Positions 1 through 7,437 of a stretch of 64,000 nucleotides of DNA are shown one piece after another. A model generated the notes under the pieces. That model was not told the DNA's origin, ran no database searches, and saw only the letters and a program-made list of their open reading frames with translations. The translations under genes and the position numbers were made by a program. Every line of letters begins with the position of its first letter. Position 1 is the stretch's first letter. This DNA comes from Clostridiales bacterium (GTDB taxonomy: Bacteria > Bacillota > Clostridia > Lachnospirales > Lachnospiraceae): NCBI GenBank assembly GCA_021202925.1, contig JAJQCD010000010.1, positions 252,527 to 316,526 on the forward strand, given 5' to 3'.

Positions 1-183
1 GTGTTCGTGTGTCAGAAGCACAAGAGGAGAGTGAATGTTGCGATTTTGCAACAACGGCTTCAGCTGACTGTAATCATTGGGGTCAATAATCAGGCATTTT
101 TCGTTTCGCAGGAATCCGTAACAGTTGCTGTCCGTCACCGGATCGATGATGCGGAAGCTGTCATCATTCCACTGCGATTCCAT
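1..183 (-). CDS. MBL-fold metallo-hydrolase, N-terminal part (runs off left edge)
   Basis: The start codon is at 183 on the minus strand and 61 codons are visible before the window ends. The visible protein has the opening strands of a metallo-beta-lactamase fold, including the segment CLIIDPND, and ends in LLTHEH, which begins the zinc-binding HxHxDH motif. The start overlaps the end of the upstream carrier-protein gene by 20 bp, so the two are probably translationally coupled. Hydrolases of this fold beside carrier proteins often act as thioesterases, but the substrate cannot be told here. Confidence 0.75.
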   Translation of the reverse strand, partial: MESQWNDDSFRIIDPVTDSNCYGFLRNEKCLIIDPNDYSQLKPLLQNRNIHSPLVLLTHEH

Positions 184-403
184 AGCGTCCCAGCACCTCT
201 TTTCCCTTCTCGTAGGAGGTGAAATCAAGGACATCCTGCGTGTCGATGCGGATGTCAAACGCTTCTTCCAGATCGTTCATCAGATCCATATGTCCGATGG
301 AATCCCAGAGCGGGATGCCCTGATACTTCAGTCCCGGCAGCTCCTCGTCGGTTTTCCGGAATGCTCTGCGGAAAATGCTGTTATATTTCTCCAGATTGGT
401 CAT
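164..403 (-). CDS. Acyl carrier protein (stand-alone, divergent)
   Basis: Small acidic protein of 79 residues with the carrier-protein motif WDSIGHMDLM; the Ser near residue 35 is the expected 4'-phosphopantetheine attachment site. ATG at 403 is preferred because AGGCAGG lies 8 bp upstream; the in-frame GTG at 412 abuts that Shine-Dalgarno site. It differs clearly from the housekeeping AcpP at 26.7 kb, so it is probably a pathway-specific carrier. It is third in a minus-strand operon after nfu and the MaoC fusion and overlaps the MBL-fold gene. A role in carrying an acyl intermediate for the neighbouring hydratase or hydrolase is inference. Confidence 0.85.
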   Translation of the reverse strand: MTNLEKYNSIFRRAFRKTDEELPGLKYQGIPLWDSIGHMDLMNDLEEAFDIRIDTQDVLDFTSYEKGKEVLGRYGIAVE

Positions 404-468
404 TGTTGACACCTGCCTTTCGTTTTTTATAAAATATATAAATTAATATCATGGGTCGTCTGTTTTTG

Positions 469-1257
469 TCAGCCCCAGAAATCTTCGGCTTCCGGCAACG
501 GAATGTTCTCCTGTGGATTTTCCACTTCGAACAGAGATTTTGTCATCAGCTGTCTGCATTTGGCGGCTGCTACCATTTCCCCGTCCTGATTGACGCAGAT
601 GCCGGAAAAGGTTCCGATATACTGTTCATTTCCTTCCCGACAGGAGAGAAAACGTACCTTTGCGGTAATGGTATCTCCGTAAAACACCGGTTTCAGGAAG
701 CGAACCTGTTCTTCCACAAATACGGTTCCCTCTCCGGGAAGCTGCATTCCCATTACGCTGGAAATCAGGCTTGCCGCCAGCACACCGTGGACGACCGGAC
801 GGCCGTAAACCGATTGCTTTGTGAATTCTGCGTCCGTGTGAAGACGGCTGCAGTCGCCGGTCAGGGCAGCAAATTTATTCACGTCATCCCGGAAAAAGGT
901 CTTTTTCATCTCGGCCTGCTGCCCAACTCTGAGTATTTTTCGCTCTGACGTATTCGCGGGTTCATTTTTCATCCCGGTATCCGCATCGCTCTTCGCACGT
1001 TCTTCTTCCAGGTATGTCTTTACCTGTACGAAGCTTCGTTCGGTCGGAAGCACGAATAATCGCTTTTCTGCAACGAGTCCGGCCGTGGATGCGCAGGCAC
1101 GCATACAGCCGCAGACAATCAGCCATACATCGCAGGTGTTCCCTTCCGAAGCGCCACGAAATTCGTGTTCCGGAAACTGCTTTTTCAGCAGATCAACCTG
1201 GCGGCCGCGGTTATAGATGGAATTGCAGCCACCGCAATATTTGACTCCGATAACCAT
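469..1257 (-). CDS. MaoC-like (R)-hydratase fused to an N-terminal Cys-rich domain
   Basis: 262 residues with two parts. Residues about 1-90 form a small Cys-rich domain (Cys 8, 11, 42, 49, 51, 55, in patterns CGGC and CGCMRAC), which could bind a metal or Fe-S cluster. Residues about 110-240 are a hot-dog MaoC domain with the hydratase signature LTGDCSRLHTD; Asp135 and His140 match the catalytic pair of (R)-enoyl-CoA hydratases, followed by PVVHG. MaoC proteins of this type are usually about 140 residues, so the N-terminal fusion is unusual. It lies 9 bp after nfu and 65 bp before the carrier-protein start. The predicted reaction is reversible hydration of an enoyl-CoA or enoyl-ACP; the substrate is unknown. 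Confidence 0.8.
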   Translation of the reverse strand: MVIGVKYCGGCNSIYNRGRQVDLLKKQFPEHEFRGASEGNTCDVWLIVCGCMRACASTAGLVAEKRLFVLPTERSFVQVKTYLEEERAKSDADTGMKNEPANTSERKILRVGQQAEMKKTFFRDDVNKFAALTGDCSRLHTDAEFTKQSVYGRPVVHGVLAASLISSVMGMQLPGEGTVFVEEQVRFLKPVFYGDTITAKVRFLSCREGNEQYIGTFSGICVNQDGEMVAAAKCRQLMTKSLFEVENPQENIPLPEAEDFWG

Positions 1258-1266
1258 GTGGCGTCC

Positions 1267-1551
1267 TTACCTTTCGATTTGATGGTTCAGAAGCTTTTTC
1301 GCAAAATCCAGAAGCTCCGGATTGACCTCATTCACCAGCACAACGTCGGTCACTTCCGGAATTTCGCTCATAACGGTCTTCCCGATCAGCTCCTCTGTGG
1401 TCAGTTTGGCAGATGGACATCCCGAACACTGGCCGGTCAGGCGGATTCTTAAGATGCCATCTGTAAAATCTACAATCTGTACATCACCTTCATGGCTTAA
1501 AAGGGAAGGCCGCACCTTCTCCTCGATCACTTTTTCGATTTTTCCTAACAT
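1267..1551 (-). CDS. NifU C-terminal (Nfu-type) Fe-S scaffold protein
   Basis: 94-residue protein made almost wholly of the NifU C-terminal domain, with the cluster-binding CSGC motif at residues 42-45 (GQCSGCPSA). Nfu proteins carry and deliver [4Fe-4S] clusters. It is first in a minus-strand operon with the Cys-rich/MaoC fusion, which suggests that it loads a cluster onto that Cys-rich domain or onto nearby Fe-S enzymes such as the 4-hydroxybutyryl-CoA dehydratase (inference). A Shine-Dalgarno GGGAG lies just upstream of the ATG. A sigma-54-type promoter lies 74 bp upstream. Confidence 0.88.
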   Translation of the reverse strand: MLGKIEKVIEEKVRPSLLSHEGDVQIVDFTDGILRIRLTGQCSGCPSAKLTTEELIGKTVMSEIPEVTDVVLVNEVNPELLDFAKKLLNHQIER

Positions 1552-1624
1552 TTGTTACTCCCTTCCGCATGGTGGATTGACTCAAACTCTTATTTTCAAT
1601 CGTTTCGTATTTATTATAGCATAA

Positions 1625-1640
1625 AGCAATTTTTATGCCA
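1625..1640 (-). promoter_or_regulatory. Sigma-54 (-24/-12) promoter of the nfu operon
   Basis: Read on the minus strand the sequence is TGGCATAAAAATTGCT, matching TGGCAY-N5-TTGCW exactly in bases and spacing. It lies 74 bp upstream of the nfu start. A sigma-A-like alternative overlaps it (CTGGCA-N17-TATAAT, with the -10 at 1613-1618), so either or both could be used. Confidence 0.6.
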
Positions 1641-1728
1641 GATATAATTGCACGATGATTTTGGGCTCGTCTGCTTTCTGAATTTCAGGGAAGAAAATCG
1701 AATTTGGCGGGCAGAGTCAGAACCAATA

Positions 1729-1742
1729 TTGCAAAAACGCAA
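1729..1742. promoter_or_regulatory. Candidate activator site, inverted repeat TTGC-N6-GCAA
   Basis: TTGCAAAAACGCAA is a short dyad placed about 90 bp upstream of the minus-strand -24 element, a usual distance for a sigma-54 enhancer. A further CGCAA half site follows at 1768-1772, and a related TTGCG...CGCTAA arrangement occurs at 1833-1847. Confidence 0.3.
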
Positions 1743-1825
1743 CACAAGGACAAAAATGTTTTATTTTCGCAACAAGACGACCCCGGGTTTTCAACATTTG
1801 TAACAAAAAACAGAAGAGTCAGCCA

Positions 1826-1854
1826 GCTTACATTGCGATTTCGCTAAAATTTTG
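1826..1854 (+). promoter_or_regulatory. Candidate sigma-54 enhancer site, copy A
   Basis: Contains GCTTAC, seven bases, TTTCGCTAA, one base, ATTT, then YG. The same words with the same spacing occur at 7239-7267, also upstream of a sigma-54 promoter. This copy lies about 79 bp before the -24 element at 1933. It is the best candidate for the binding site of the activator at 11975. Confidence 0.5.
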
Positions 1855-1932
1855 AAATAAAATGGAGTACGTAACGAAAAGAAATAAGGGTTCTGTCTGC
1901 ATTTGCAAAGAGTTGACGGGCAGGTGTCGATT

Positions 1933-1948
1933 TGGCACAAAGATTGCT
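1933..1948 (+). promoter_or_regulatory. Sigma-54 (-24/-12) promoter of the first permease operon
   Basis: TGGCACAAAGATTGCT matches the sigma-54 consensus with correct GG-GC spacing and lies 57 bp before the permease start. The 1552-2004 interval holds no gene; it carries this divergent promoter pair and the candidate activator sites. Confidence 0.75.
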
Positions 1949-2004
1949 ATTATAAATATTGTATAAATAAAATTAAAAAAATATAAGGAGGGAAGTGACG
2001 TACT

Positions 2005-3486
2005 ATGAGTGAAAACCCAAAAAACACGCAGGTCACATTGGAGAAGCCAGAAGGCTTCAATGAGGGAAAGTTTCCCCTGATGAAGAGGGAACTGGGAGGT
2101 GTGCAGCCGTACATCCCGCTGGGGCCGTTTCATCTTCGTATTCCGTTAATCCATCACAGATGGTCATGGACAGAATGCGCAGCTGCCATGTTCCTTGGCG
2201 TTGCCTGTCTGGGCGCAGGTACAGCTACCACGATGTCCACATTCGGACTGGACGAAGCGGCAAACATTGCCGCACTCGGACTGACAGAGAACGGAGCGTT
2301 CCTGATGAGCCTGACGTTCGGTATTCTGAATGCAATCTGCTATTATCTGCCGTCTCTTCTGGGCGATCCGGTGGTTCCCGGATGGATTACCCCGGCTCTT
2401 CCGCTGACCCTGAATTACCTGAGCGCATGGGCGCTTCCGGATTATGCGGCGGGAAATGTCGATCGAATCTATGCCATGATTGCCCTGCAAATGATGGTCG
2501 CGCTGTTCTTCCTGGTCATGGGAGCAACCGGTATCGGACGTGCGCTGGTCAACATCGTTCCAAACGCGATCAAGGCGGGAATTGTTCTTGGCGCCGGTGT
2601 GACGGCGGCTATCAATGTGTTTTCCGCGCGTATGCCCGCTGCACCGATCACGGTCTGCATCGCGGTGCTGATGTCATATTTCTTCCTGTTCAATCCGACG
2701 TTCGCGCGTGCGGCTAAGAAGAATAAATGGATGAACCTGATCAGAAACCAGGGGGTTGTCCCGGCACAGGTCTTTGCAATCGTGCTGGCTCCGTTCCTGA
2801 TCCGTGAGATTGCGGTTCCACAGATTCAGTGGGGTATCACACCGTTTTCCATCGGTTTTGTGTTGGAGCACTTTACGATTTTTGGACTGGGGCTTCCGGC
2901 GGCGTCCTTCTATGTGAGCGCCATTCCGATGGCATTTACGGTGTACATCATTGCCTTCTCTGATTTTGTCCTGGCGAAAGAGCTGGTCAACGAAGCGACG
3001 GCGGTTCGCCCGGATGAAACGGTTATCTTTGACGCGGGACGTTCGAATCTGGTGAGCTTCCTGAGAAATGGCATCATGTCTGTCTTTGCTCCGTGGGTTC
3101 CCATGTGCGGACCGCTGTGGGCGTCCGGACTTCTGACCATTACTGAGCGTTATAAGAGGGGATATTCGACCATGAACAGCTATTGGGACGGTGTCTGTAC
3201 GTTCCGTGCCGCTACGGTTATCGCGGTTCTGATTCTTCCTCTGGTTACACTGATTCGCCCGGCATTCGCCATTTTCTTCGGTATTACGATGGGTGTTCAG
3301 GCGTTTGCCTGCGGCAATGTCGGCATGAGAATGTGTACGACAGCCAACGAGCGTGGTATTGCGTGTGTCATGGCGGGCGCTCTGGCTTATTACACGCCAG
3401 GCTGGGCTCTGCTGATCGGTATTGTCGTGTGGGCCGTAGTCGAGGGAAGCGAGCTGTTCCTGGGAAGTAAGGAAGCAGCAGCATAA
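2005..3486 (+). CDS. Polytopic permease, paralogue of the one at 10.4 kb
   Basis: 493 residues with about a dozen hydrophobic segments. It shares with the protein at 10423 an N-terminal block (QPYIP...RIP..H.RW), the motif LLGDPVVPGWITPA, IPNAIKAGI, and a late YIIAF.DFV segment. Overall shape and the PNAIKAGI-type segment weakly recall NCS2/SLC23 nucleobase permeases, but the classic NCS2 motifs are not evident, so family membership is tentative. A sigma-54 promoter lies directly upstream and the paralogue sits beside the 4-hydroxybutyrate genes, so uptake or exchange of a small carboxylate such as 4-hydroxybutyrate is plausible; this is inference. A hairpin separates it from the FeoA-domain gene. 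Confidence 0.75.
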   Translation: MSENPKNTQVTLEKPEGFNEGKFPLMKRELGGVQPYIPLGPFHLRIPLIHHRWSWTECAAAMFLGVACLGAGTATTMSTFGLDEAANIAALGLTENGAFLMSLTFGILNAICYYLPSLLGDPVVPGWITPALPLTLNYLSAWALPDYAAGNVDRIYAMIALQMMVALFFLVMGATGIGRALVNIVPNAIKAGIVLGAGVTAAINVFSARMPAAPITVCIAVLMSYFFLFNPTFARAAKKNKWMNLIRNQGVVPAQVFAIVLAPFLIREIAVPQIQWGITPFSIGFVLEHFTIFGLGLPAASFYVSAIPMAFTVYIIAFSDFVLAKELVNEATAVRPDETVIFDAGRSNLVSFLRNGIMSVFAPWVPMCGPLWASGLLTITERYKRGYSTMNSYWDGVCTFRAATVIAVLILPLVTLIRPAFAIFFGITMGVQAFACGNVGMRMCTTANERGIACVMAGALAYYTPGWALLIGIVVWAVVEGSELFLGSKEAAA

Positions 3487-3513
3487 GAAAAAGCAAGAGA
3501 AAGTAAGGGAAAC

Positions 3514-3550
3514 GGCGGGCGCCGGATGGTTTGAAAGACTGGTGCCCGCC
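3514..3550 (+). terminator. Intercistronic hairpin after the permease
   Basis: GGCGGGCGCC pairs with GGTGCCCGCC (one G-U pair) around a 17-base loop. No T-run follows, so it may stabilise the upstream message or attenuate rather than stop transcription. Confidence 0.45.
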
Positions 3551-3586
3551 AACATGTTTGTCTGAACAGACGGGAAAGATGGCCGC

Positions 3587-3949
3587 ATGAAAACATTAAA
3601 AGATATTGCAGTTGGAACGACGGTAACCGTCCGGAAGGTAAGCGGCGGCAGAGAAGTCAGAAAAAAGCTGGAACGCATGGGGATTATGGCCGGAAGTGAC
3701 CTGACTGTACTGGAGACAGGAGCGGACGGTACGCAGACAGTGTCTGGCCTGCGGGGACAACTGCGACTGGACGCGCAGGAATCCGCTTTCATTGGCGTGG
3801 GAGAACATTTTGTGCGCAGAGATGAGCCGGTGCTGCTGGGCGGATGCTGTGCTTATGGAGATACGACGGAGATGCTCAGAAGAATGGAAGCAGTTTACGC
3901 GGAAAAGGAAAAGAAGACGGAGAGTTCCGGAAATCAGCAGAAAGGATGA
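3587..3949 (+). CDS. FeoA/SH3-like domain protein
   Basis: 120 residues. Residues about 1-75 match the FeoA core (LKDIAVG...VRKV.GG...RKKLERMGI..GS.LTVLE), the small SH3-like fold found with the ferrous-iron transporter FeoB and at the C-terminus of DtxR-type regulators. The rest is a charged tail ending in Lys/Glu-rich sequence. No feoB is nearby; instead it follows a permease and precedes a three-helix membrane protein, so it may be an accessory protein of that permease (inference). The start ATG follows GGAAAGATGGCCGC with a modest Shine-Dalgarno match. Confidence 0.7.
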   Translation: MKTLKDIAVGTTVTVRKVSGGREVRKKLERMGIMAGSDLTVLETGADGTQTVSGLRGQLRLDAQESAFIGVGEHFVRRDEPVLLGGCCAYGDTTEMLRRMEAVYAEKEKKTESSGNQQKG

Positions 3950-3955
3950 CAGAAC

Positions 3956-4252
3956 GTGGGTGAGTTTTTCTGGTATGCAACAGTAGTTTTTCTCGTGATT
4001 GTCGTGACGGCTATGGTGGTCAGTCTGATTCAGGTCAGCCGCACCGGGCGGGCGTCGGTCTGGCTTAACCGGATCCTTTATCTGGCCGGAATTGCGGCAG
4101 CATTGATGAATTTCATCCGTATGCTTTTAGTCTATGAAACGTACAAAGGAACAATGGCGTTTGCCAGTGTCATTGTGATTGTTTCTCTGGTGGTCGGCCT
4201 GATCCGGTCAGAACAGAAGGAAGAAACGGACGGAGAGGAGAGTCACAGTTAA
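3956..4252 (+). CDS. Small membrane protein, three predicted helices
   Basis: 98 residues starting at GTG 3956, seven bases after the FeoA-domain gene, so co-transcribed. Hydrophobic segments lie near residues 5-27, 38-58 and 66-84, followed by an acidic tail. I do not recognise the family. The position suggests a partner of the permease and FeoA-domain protein. It ends 2 bp from the convergent gene that follows. Confidence 0.65.
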   Translation: MGEFFWYATVVFLVIVVTAMVVSLIQVSRTGRASVWLNRILYLAGIAAALMNFIRMLLVYETYKGTMAFASVIVIVSLVVGLIRSEQKEETDGEESHS

Positions 4253-4254
4253 TC

Positions 4255-4959
4255 TTACATGCCGCCGCCCCATCCGTGTGCCCGTTCAGCCGCGTTTTCT
4301 GTGGCGTTTTCAGCGTCTCCGGAAGCTTCGCTTCCTCCGGGAGTCCCGTCGGAACCGGCAGGAGCAGATGTGCTCTGGAGTTCGGCCAGAAGCTCGGCCA
4401 GTTCTTCTGGTGAGAGGGAGGAACGCAGCTTTTCAACTGTGGAGTGCAGGTCTTTCCTGGTGCCGCGGGCGGCCGCCATGGCCCACTGTGCATCCTGCTT
4501 CTGGACTTTTTCGCGCAGGCGTCTTGCGTATTCCCGGTCATCGATCCGTGGCGCTACCGGAATTCCGGCTGTTACGCCGACCAGAACCAGAACGAGTTTC
4601 AGTCCCACGAAGCCACCGCCGGAACTCTCATAAGTGGCGTGAAAACCGGTCAGATAGCCGGTCAGAAACAGGCGATAGTTTACTATGGTAAAGATCGCAT
4701 AGACGACAAAAAGCAGGAGCGCAACGCCGCAACCGATTGTGCCGCCCCAGCCCCGGGGACGGATCAGGCAAATGCAGATGCCGATTGCCAGGAGCAGACA
4801 GAAAACCATCTCGATGTAATAGGGCATGGGAAGGGAACCGAAGTTTCCGGTAAAGAGGATATTGCGCAAAAGCCAGGCCTGTCCGATGATGACAGCGAGA
4901 AAGCAGATGATGGCGACACCCCCGCGGGCTGTCCGGTTGTCTGCGCTGTTTCTTTCCAT
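4255..4959 (-). CDS. Hypothetical membrane protein, four predicted helices
   Basis: 234 residues. Hydrophobic segments lie near 14-32, 47-66, 73-96 and 115-135, followed by a charged region and a low-complexity Gly/Ala/Glu/Ser tail. The ATG at 4959 is preceded by a perfect AAAGGAGG, and a good minus-strand promoter lies at 4996-5024, which supports a real gene. The family was not recognised. It is monocistronic and convergent with the permease operon. Confidence 0.7.
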   Translation of the reverse strand: MERNSADNRTARGGVAIICFLAVIIGQAWLLRNILFTGNFGSLPMPYYIEMVFCLLLAIGICICLIRPRGWGGTIGCGVALLLFVVYAIFTIVNYRLFLTGYLTGFHATYESSGGGFVGLKLVLVLVGVTAGIPVAPRIDDREYARRLREKVQKQDAQWAMAAARGTRKDLHSTVEKLRSSLSPEELAELLAELQSTSAPAGSDGTPGGSEASGDAENATENAAERAHGWGGGM

Positions 4960-4995
4960 ATGGTACCTCCTTTACAAACCCTGTGCATTGTCCTC

Positions 4996-5024
4996 AGTAT
5001 ATCATTCTTTTTCCGGAGCGTCAA
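4996..5024 (-). promoter_or_regulatory. Sigma-A promoter of the four-helix membrane protein
   Basis: On the minus strand: TTGACG, 17 bases, TATACT, ending about 37 bp before the start codon. Confidence 0.65.
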
Positions 5025-5058
5025 TGAACAAAGCGCCGAGTGAAAAATGACCGGCGGG

Positions 5059-5087
5059 TTGCTTTTTCGTGAAGGGTTTTGTATAAT
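5059..5087 (+). promoter_or_regulatory. Sigma-A promoter of the 5136 gene
   Basis: TTGCTT, 17 bases, TATAAT. Because the -10 box is at 5082-5087, translation cannot begin at the upstream in-frame TTG at 5079; this decides the start in favour of 5136. Confidence 0.75.
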
Positions 5088-5135
5088 CAGGACAGATGTA
5101 TGAATGTGGTGCGGAGAGAAAGGAGAAGTGGAATT

Positions 5136-5774
5136 TTGTCTGATTTGTTGTCAGGGATCAATCCTGTCCATGTGGCTTACGCGGTTATGGTTGTCGGAGT
5201 TATGCTTTGCTTTCTGTTTTCCGGGAAGCACAAGAGAGAGTTGCGTCTCGCTGCCGATCACTTTGCCATCCCCTTCGTGAAGCTGTCCAATTATATTTCT
5301 CCGGGAGCAACCATGAACGGCATTGCTGTGGATCGTCCGGGCGGAGACCGGATATGCGGCCTACCGCTGGAAAAGCAGCCGGGCAGTATCCGGGCCATTA
5401 TGAAGCGGGCGAACGAGGAAATTCCGGTTCAGCTGTTTGCGGAAATGGTGGACGCCGCCAATGAAATGGAGCGTCTGACCGGGCGCAGTAAAACGGAGCG
5501 GGAGCAGTTTGGCGATCCGATTCAGGAATTGCTGCTGATGACGCATACTTTCCTGACCGGATGTGAGAATCCGAAGAACATTGATTCGCCGGAGAAGAAG
5601 AAACGGTTTGACAGTTTCCTTCAGAATCAGCTTGCTCACCGCATGGTATTGCTGAAACGAATCAGCGGCGGTATGTCGGCGGAATTTCAGGCGCTGAATC
5701 AGGCGTATGAGGATGAGATGGAGAAGCTGGAACTGGAAGAGATGGAACAGCGCAGAAGCAGAGTGAAAAGGTAA
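5136..5774 (+). CDS. Hypothetical protein with one N-terminal membrane helix
   Basis: 212 residues if translation starts at TTG 5136, which has AGGAG about 10 bp upstream. One hydrophobic segment near residues 11-29 is followed by a soluble, mainly helical domain and a Glu/Arg-rich C-terminus (likely coiled coil). I do not recognise the family. It precedes the 4-hydroxybutyrate dehydrogenase gene, separated by a dispersed 121-bp repeat, and could be transcribed with it. Confidence 0.65.
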   Translation: MSDLLSGINPVHVAYAVMVVGVMLCFLFSGKHKRELRLAADHFAIPFVKLSNYISPGATMNGIAVDRPGGDRICGLPLEKQPGSIRAIMKRANEEIPVQLFAEMVDAANEMERLTGRSKTEREQFGDPIQELLLMTHTFLTGCENPKNIDSPEKKKRFDSFLQNQLAHRMVLLKRISGGMSAEFQALNQAYEDEMEKLELEEMEQRRSRVKR

Positions 5775-5782
5775 ATGCAGTT

Positions 5783-5903
5783 TACCATGAAAGTCCAAGA
5801 ATCCAAGCCGTCAGGCGCAGGATGATTGGCAACTTTCATGTATGCAGCGACGCTTAGCGAAGTCAAGCCGCAGGCGTAGACTAAGCTTAGCATAGCTGTT
5901 TAC
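5783..5903. repeat. 121-bp dispersed repeat, copy 1
   Basis: Begins TACCATGAAAGTCC and ends AGCTGTTTAC. By direct comparison it matches 48814-48934 at 117 of 121 positions with no gaps. It can fold: CATGAAAGT near the 5' end pairs with ACTTTCATG, and GCTTAG pairs with CTAAGC further on; AAGCCG...GGCG occurs twice inside. It fills the gap between the 5136 gene and 4hbD. Confidence 0.85.
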
Positions 5904-5942
5904 TAAAATTTTTAAATATGTTTAAAGGAGGAAGATTGAATC

Positions 5943-7058
5943 ATGAAAGAAGTTATTTTGATTCCGCAGATTTCTTATTTTGAGACATGTGCAGAATTCG
6001 CGAAGGAGTTTCAGCTCGGGAGTGACGACCTGATTCTGACCAATGAGTACATCTTCAACCCGTATTTTGGGGATATGAATCTGGATGTCCATACCATTTT
6101 CCAGGAGAAATACGGCGCCGGGGAACCCACGGATATCATGGTGGACGCGATTCTTGAAGAAGCAGCGAAAACCGGTTGCAAACGGATCATCGCCATCGGT
6201 GGCGGTACTGTGATTGACATTGCAAAGGTCATGGCGGTGTCAGCGGGCGATCCGCTGGATTCCCTGTATGCGGCTCCGGAACAGATTCAGAAGAAACGCC
6301 AGCTGGTGATTCTTCCCACAACCTGCGGAACCGGCAGTGAGGTGACGAATATTTCCATTATTAACCGGACCAGACTTGGCACCAAGGTCGGACTGGTATC
6401 GCCGCATATGTATGCGGATGATGCCGTGCTGATTCCGGAGCTTTTAAAGAGTCTTCCGTTTGGCGTGTTTGCGACCAGTTCCATTGACGCGCTGGTTCAC
6501 GCGGTCGAGTCCAGCCTTTCTCCGAAGGCGACGCCATATACGAAGCTGTTCGGGCACAAGGCGATTGAGATGATCATCGCCGGTTTCCAGAAGATTGCGG
6601 CGGAAGGAAAGGAAGCGCGGATTCCGTTAATGAAGGATTTCCTGATTGCCAGCAACTATGCGGGAATTGCTTTCGGAACTGCCGGCTGTGCGGCTGTTCA
6701 TGCCATGGCTTATCCGCTGGGAGGAACCTATCATGTGGCTCATGGCGAGAGCAATTATGCGATGTTCACTGCCGTGCTGAAAAATTATATGGAAATCAAA
6801 CAGGATGGCGAGATTGCGCTTCTGAATCAGAAGCTTGCCGGCCTGCTTGGCTGCGATGTGGCGGAAGTCTATGATAAGCTGGATGAACTTCTTGGCGCTC
6901 TGATTCCGAAGAAAGCGCTGCATGAATATGGCATGAAAGAGGAAGAACTGGAGATTTTTACGAAGAGCGTAATGGAGCAGCAGGGTCGACTGATGGCGAA
7001 TAATTTTGTCCCGCTGGATGCCGCCCGTGTCCTTAAGATCTATACCGAGTGCTTTTAA
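5943..7058 (+). CDS. 4hbD: 4-hydroxybutyrate dehydrogenase (iron-containing ADH family)
   Basis: Interconverts succinate semialdehyde and 4-hydroxybutyrate with NAD(H). The 371-residue protein is a full-length group III alcohol dehydrogenase: GGGTVIDIAK and TTCGTGSEVTN form the nucleotide-binding half, and IDALVHAVES plus AVHAMAYPLGG and HVAHGE supply the Asp and His metal ligands. It resembles, as I recall that sequence, the Clostridium kluyveri 4-hydroxybutyrate dehydrogenase along its length. The ATG follows AAAGGAGG. It is followed by a strong terminator, so it is transcribed apart from the dehydratase and CoA-transferase genes that continue the pathway. Confidence 0.9.
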   Translation: MKEVILIPQISYFETCAEFAKEFQLGSDDLILTNEYIFNPYFGDMNLDVHTIFQEKYGAGEPTDIMVDAILEEAAKTGCKRIIAIGGGTVIDIAKVMAVSAGDPLDSLYAAPEQIQKKRQLVILPTTCGTGSEVTNISIINRTRLGTKVGLVSPHMYADDAVLIPELLKSLPFGVFATSSIDALVHAVESSLSPKATPYTKLFGHKAIEMIIAGFQKIAAEGKEARIPLMKDFLIASNYAGIAFGTAGCAAVHAMAYPLGGTYHVAHGESNYAMFTAVLKNYMEIKQDGEIALLNQKLAGLLGCDVAEVYDKLDELLGALIPKKALHEYGMKEEELEIFTKSVMEQQGRLMANNFVPLDAARVLKIYTECF

Positions 7059-7089
7059 GTGAACCTTACTGTATTCTGATTAATGTTTG

Positions 7090-7140
7090 AGGGTGAATGA
7101 ATCCCATAGCCGTATGGCTGCGGGATTCATTCACCCTTGT
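7090..7140 (+). terminator. Strong terminator after 4hbD
   Basis: AGGGTGAATGAATCCC pairs perfectly with GGGATTCATTCACCCT (16 bp), then TGTTTC. The rest of the 7059-7437 gap carries the enhancer motif and sigma-54 promoter. Confidence 0.8.
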
Positions 7141-7238
7141 TTCATTTTTGAATCAGATCATCTTATTGTTCCATTTATGCAACGCATTTTAACAGGTTTT
7201 TGGTGAGAAAGTGACAAAAAAGTCGTGAGTTAGCAGCT

Positions 7239-7267
7239 GCTTACTGTTTAGTTTCGCTAATATTTCG
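7239..7267 (+). promoter_or_regulatory. Candidate sigma-54 enhancer site, copy B
   Basis: Same words and spacing as the site at 1826-1854: GCTTAC, seven bases, TTTCGCTAA, one base, ATTT, then YG. It lies about 100 bp before the -24 element at 7368. A further TTCGTTAA follows immediately. Confidence 0.5.
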
Positions 7268-7367
7268 TTAAAAGAATGGAGACAGAATCTTCTTTTTTAA
7301 GGATTTTCAAGGATTCTGCCGGATGATTTTTCCGGTTAAAAAAATAAAAGCATGGAAATCAAAAACC

Positions 7368-7383
7368 TGGCATAAGAATTGCT
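7368..7383 (+). promoter_or_regulatory. Sigma-54 (-24/-12) promoter of abfD-abfT
   Basis: TGGCATAAGAATTGCT matches the consensus with exact spacing and lies 55 bp upstream of the dehydratase start. Confidence 0.75.
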
Positions 7384-7437
7384 GTTAATAAATAGCAGGC
7401 AACAAAAATCAAAACAAGAAAGGAAGGATTTAAAGCA

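Noticed and set aside
2674-3792. Open frame of 372 codons on the minus strand across the end of the first permease and the FeoA-domain gene
   Set aside because: It crosses two real genes and an intergenic hairpin and its composition is not protein-like.
5079-5135. Upstream TTG start of the 5136 gene
   Set aside because: It overlaps the -10 box of the promoter, so it cannot be in the transcript.
5783-5903. A sigma-54 site inside the 121-bp repeat (TTGGCA followed by TATGC)
   Set aside because: The distance between the two elements does not fit the -24/-12 spacing.
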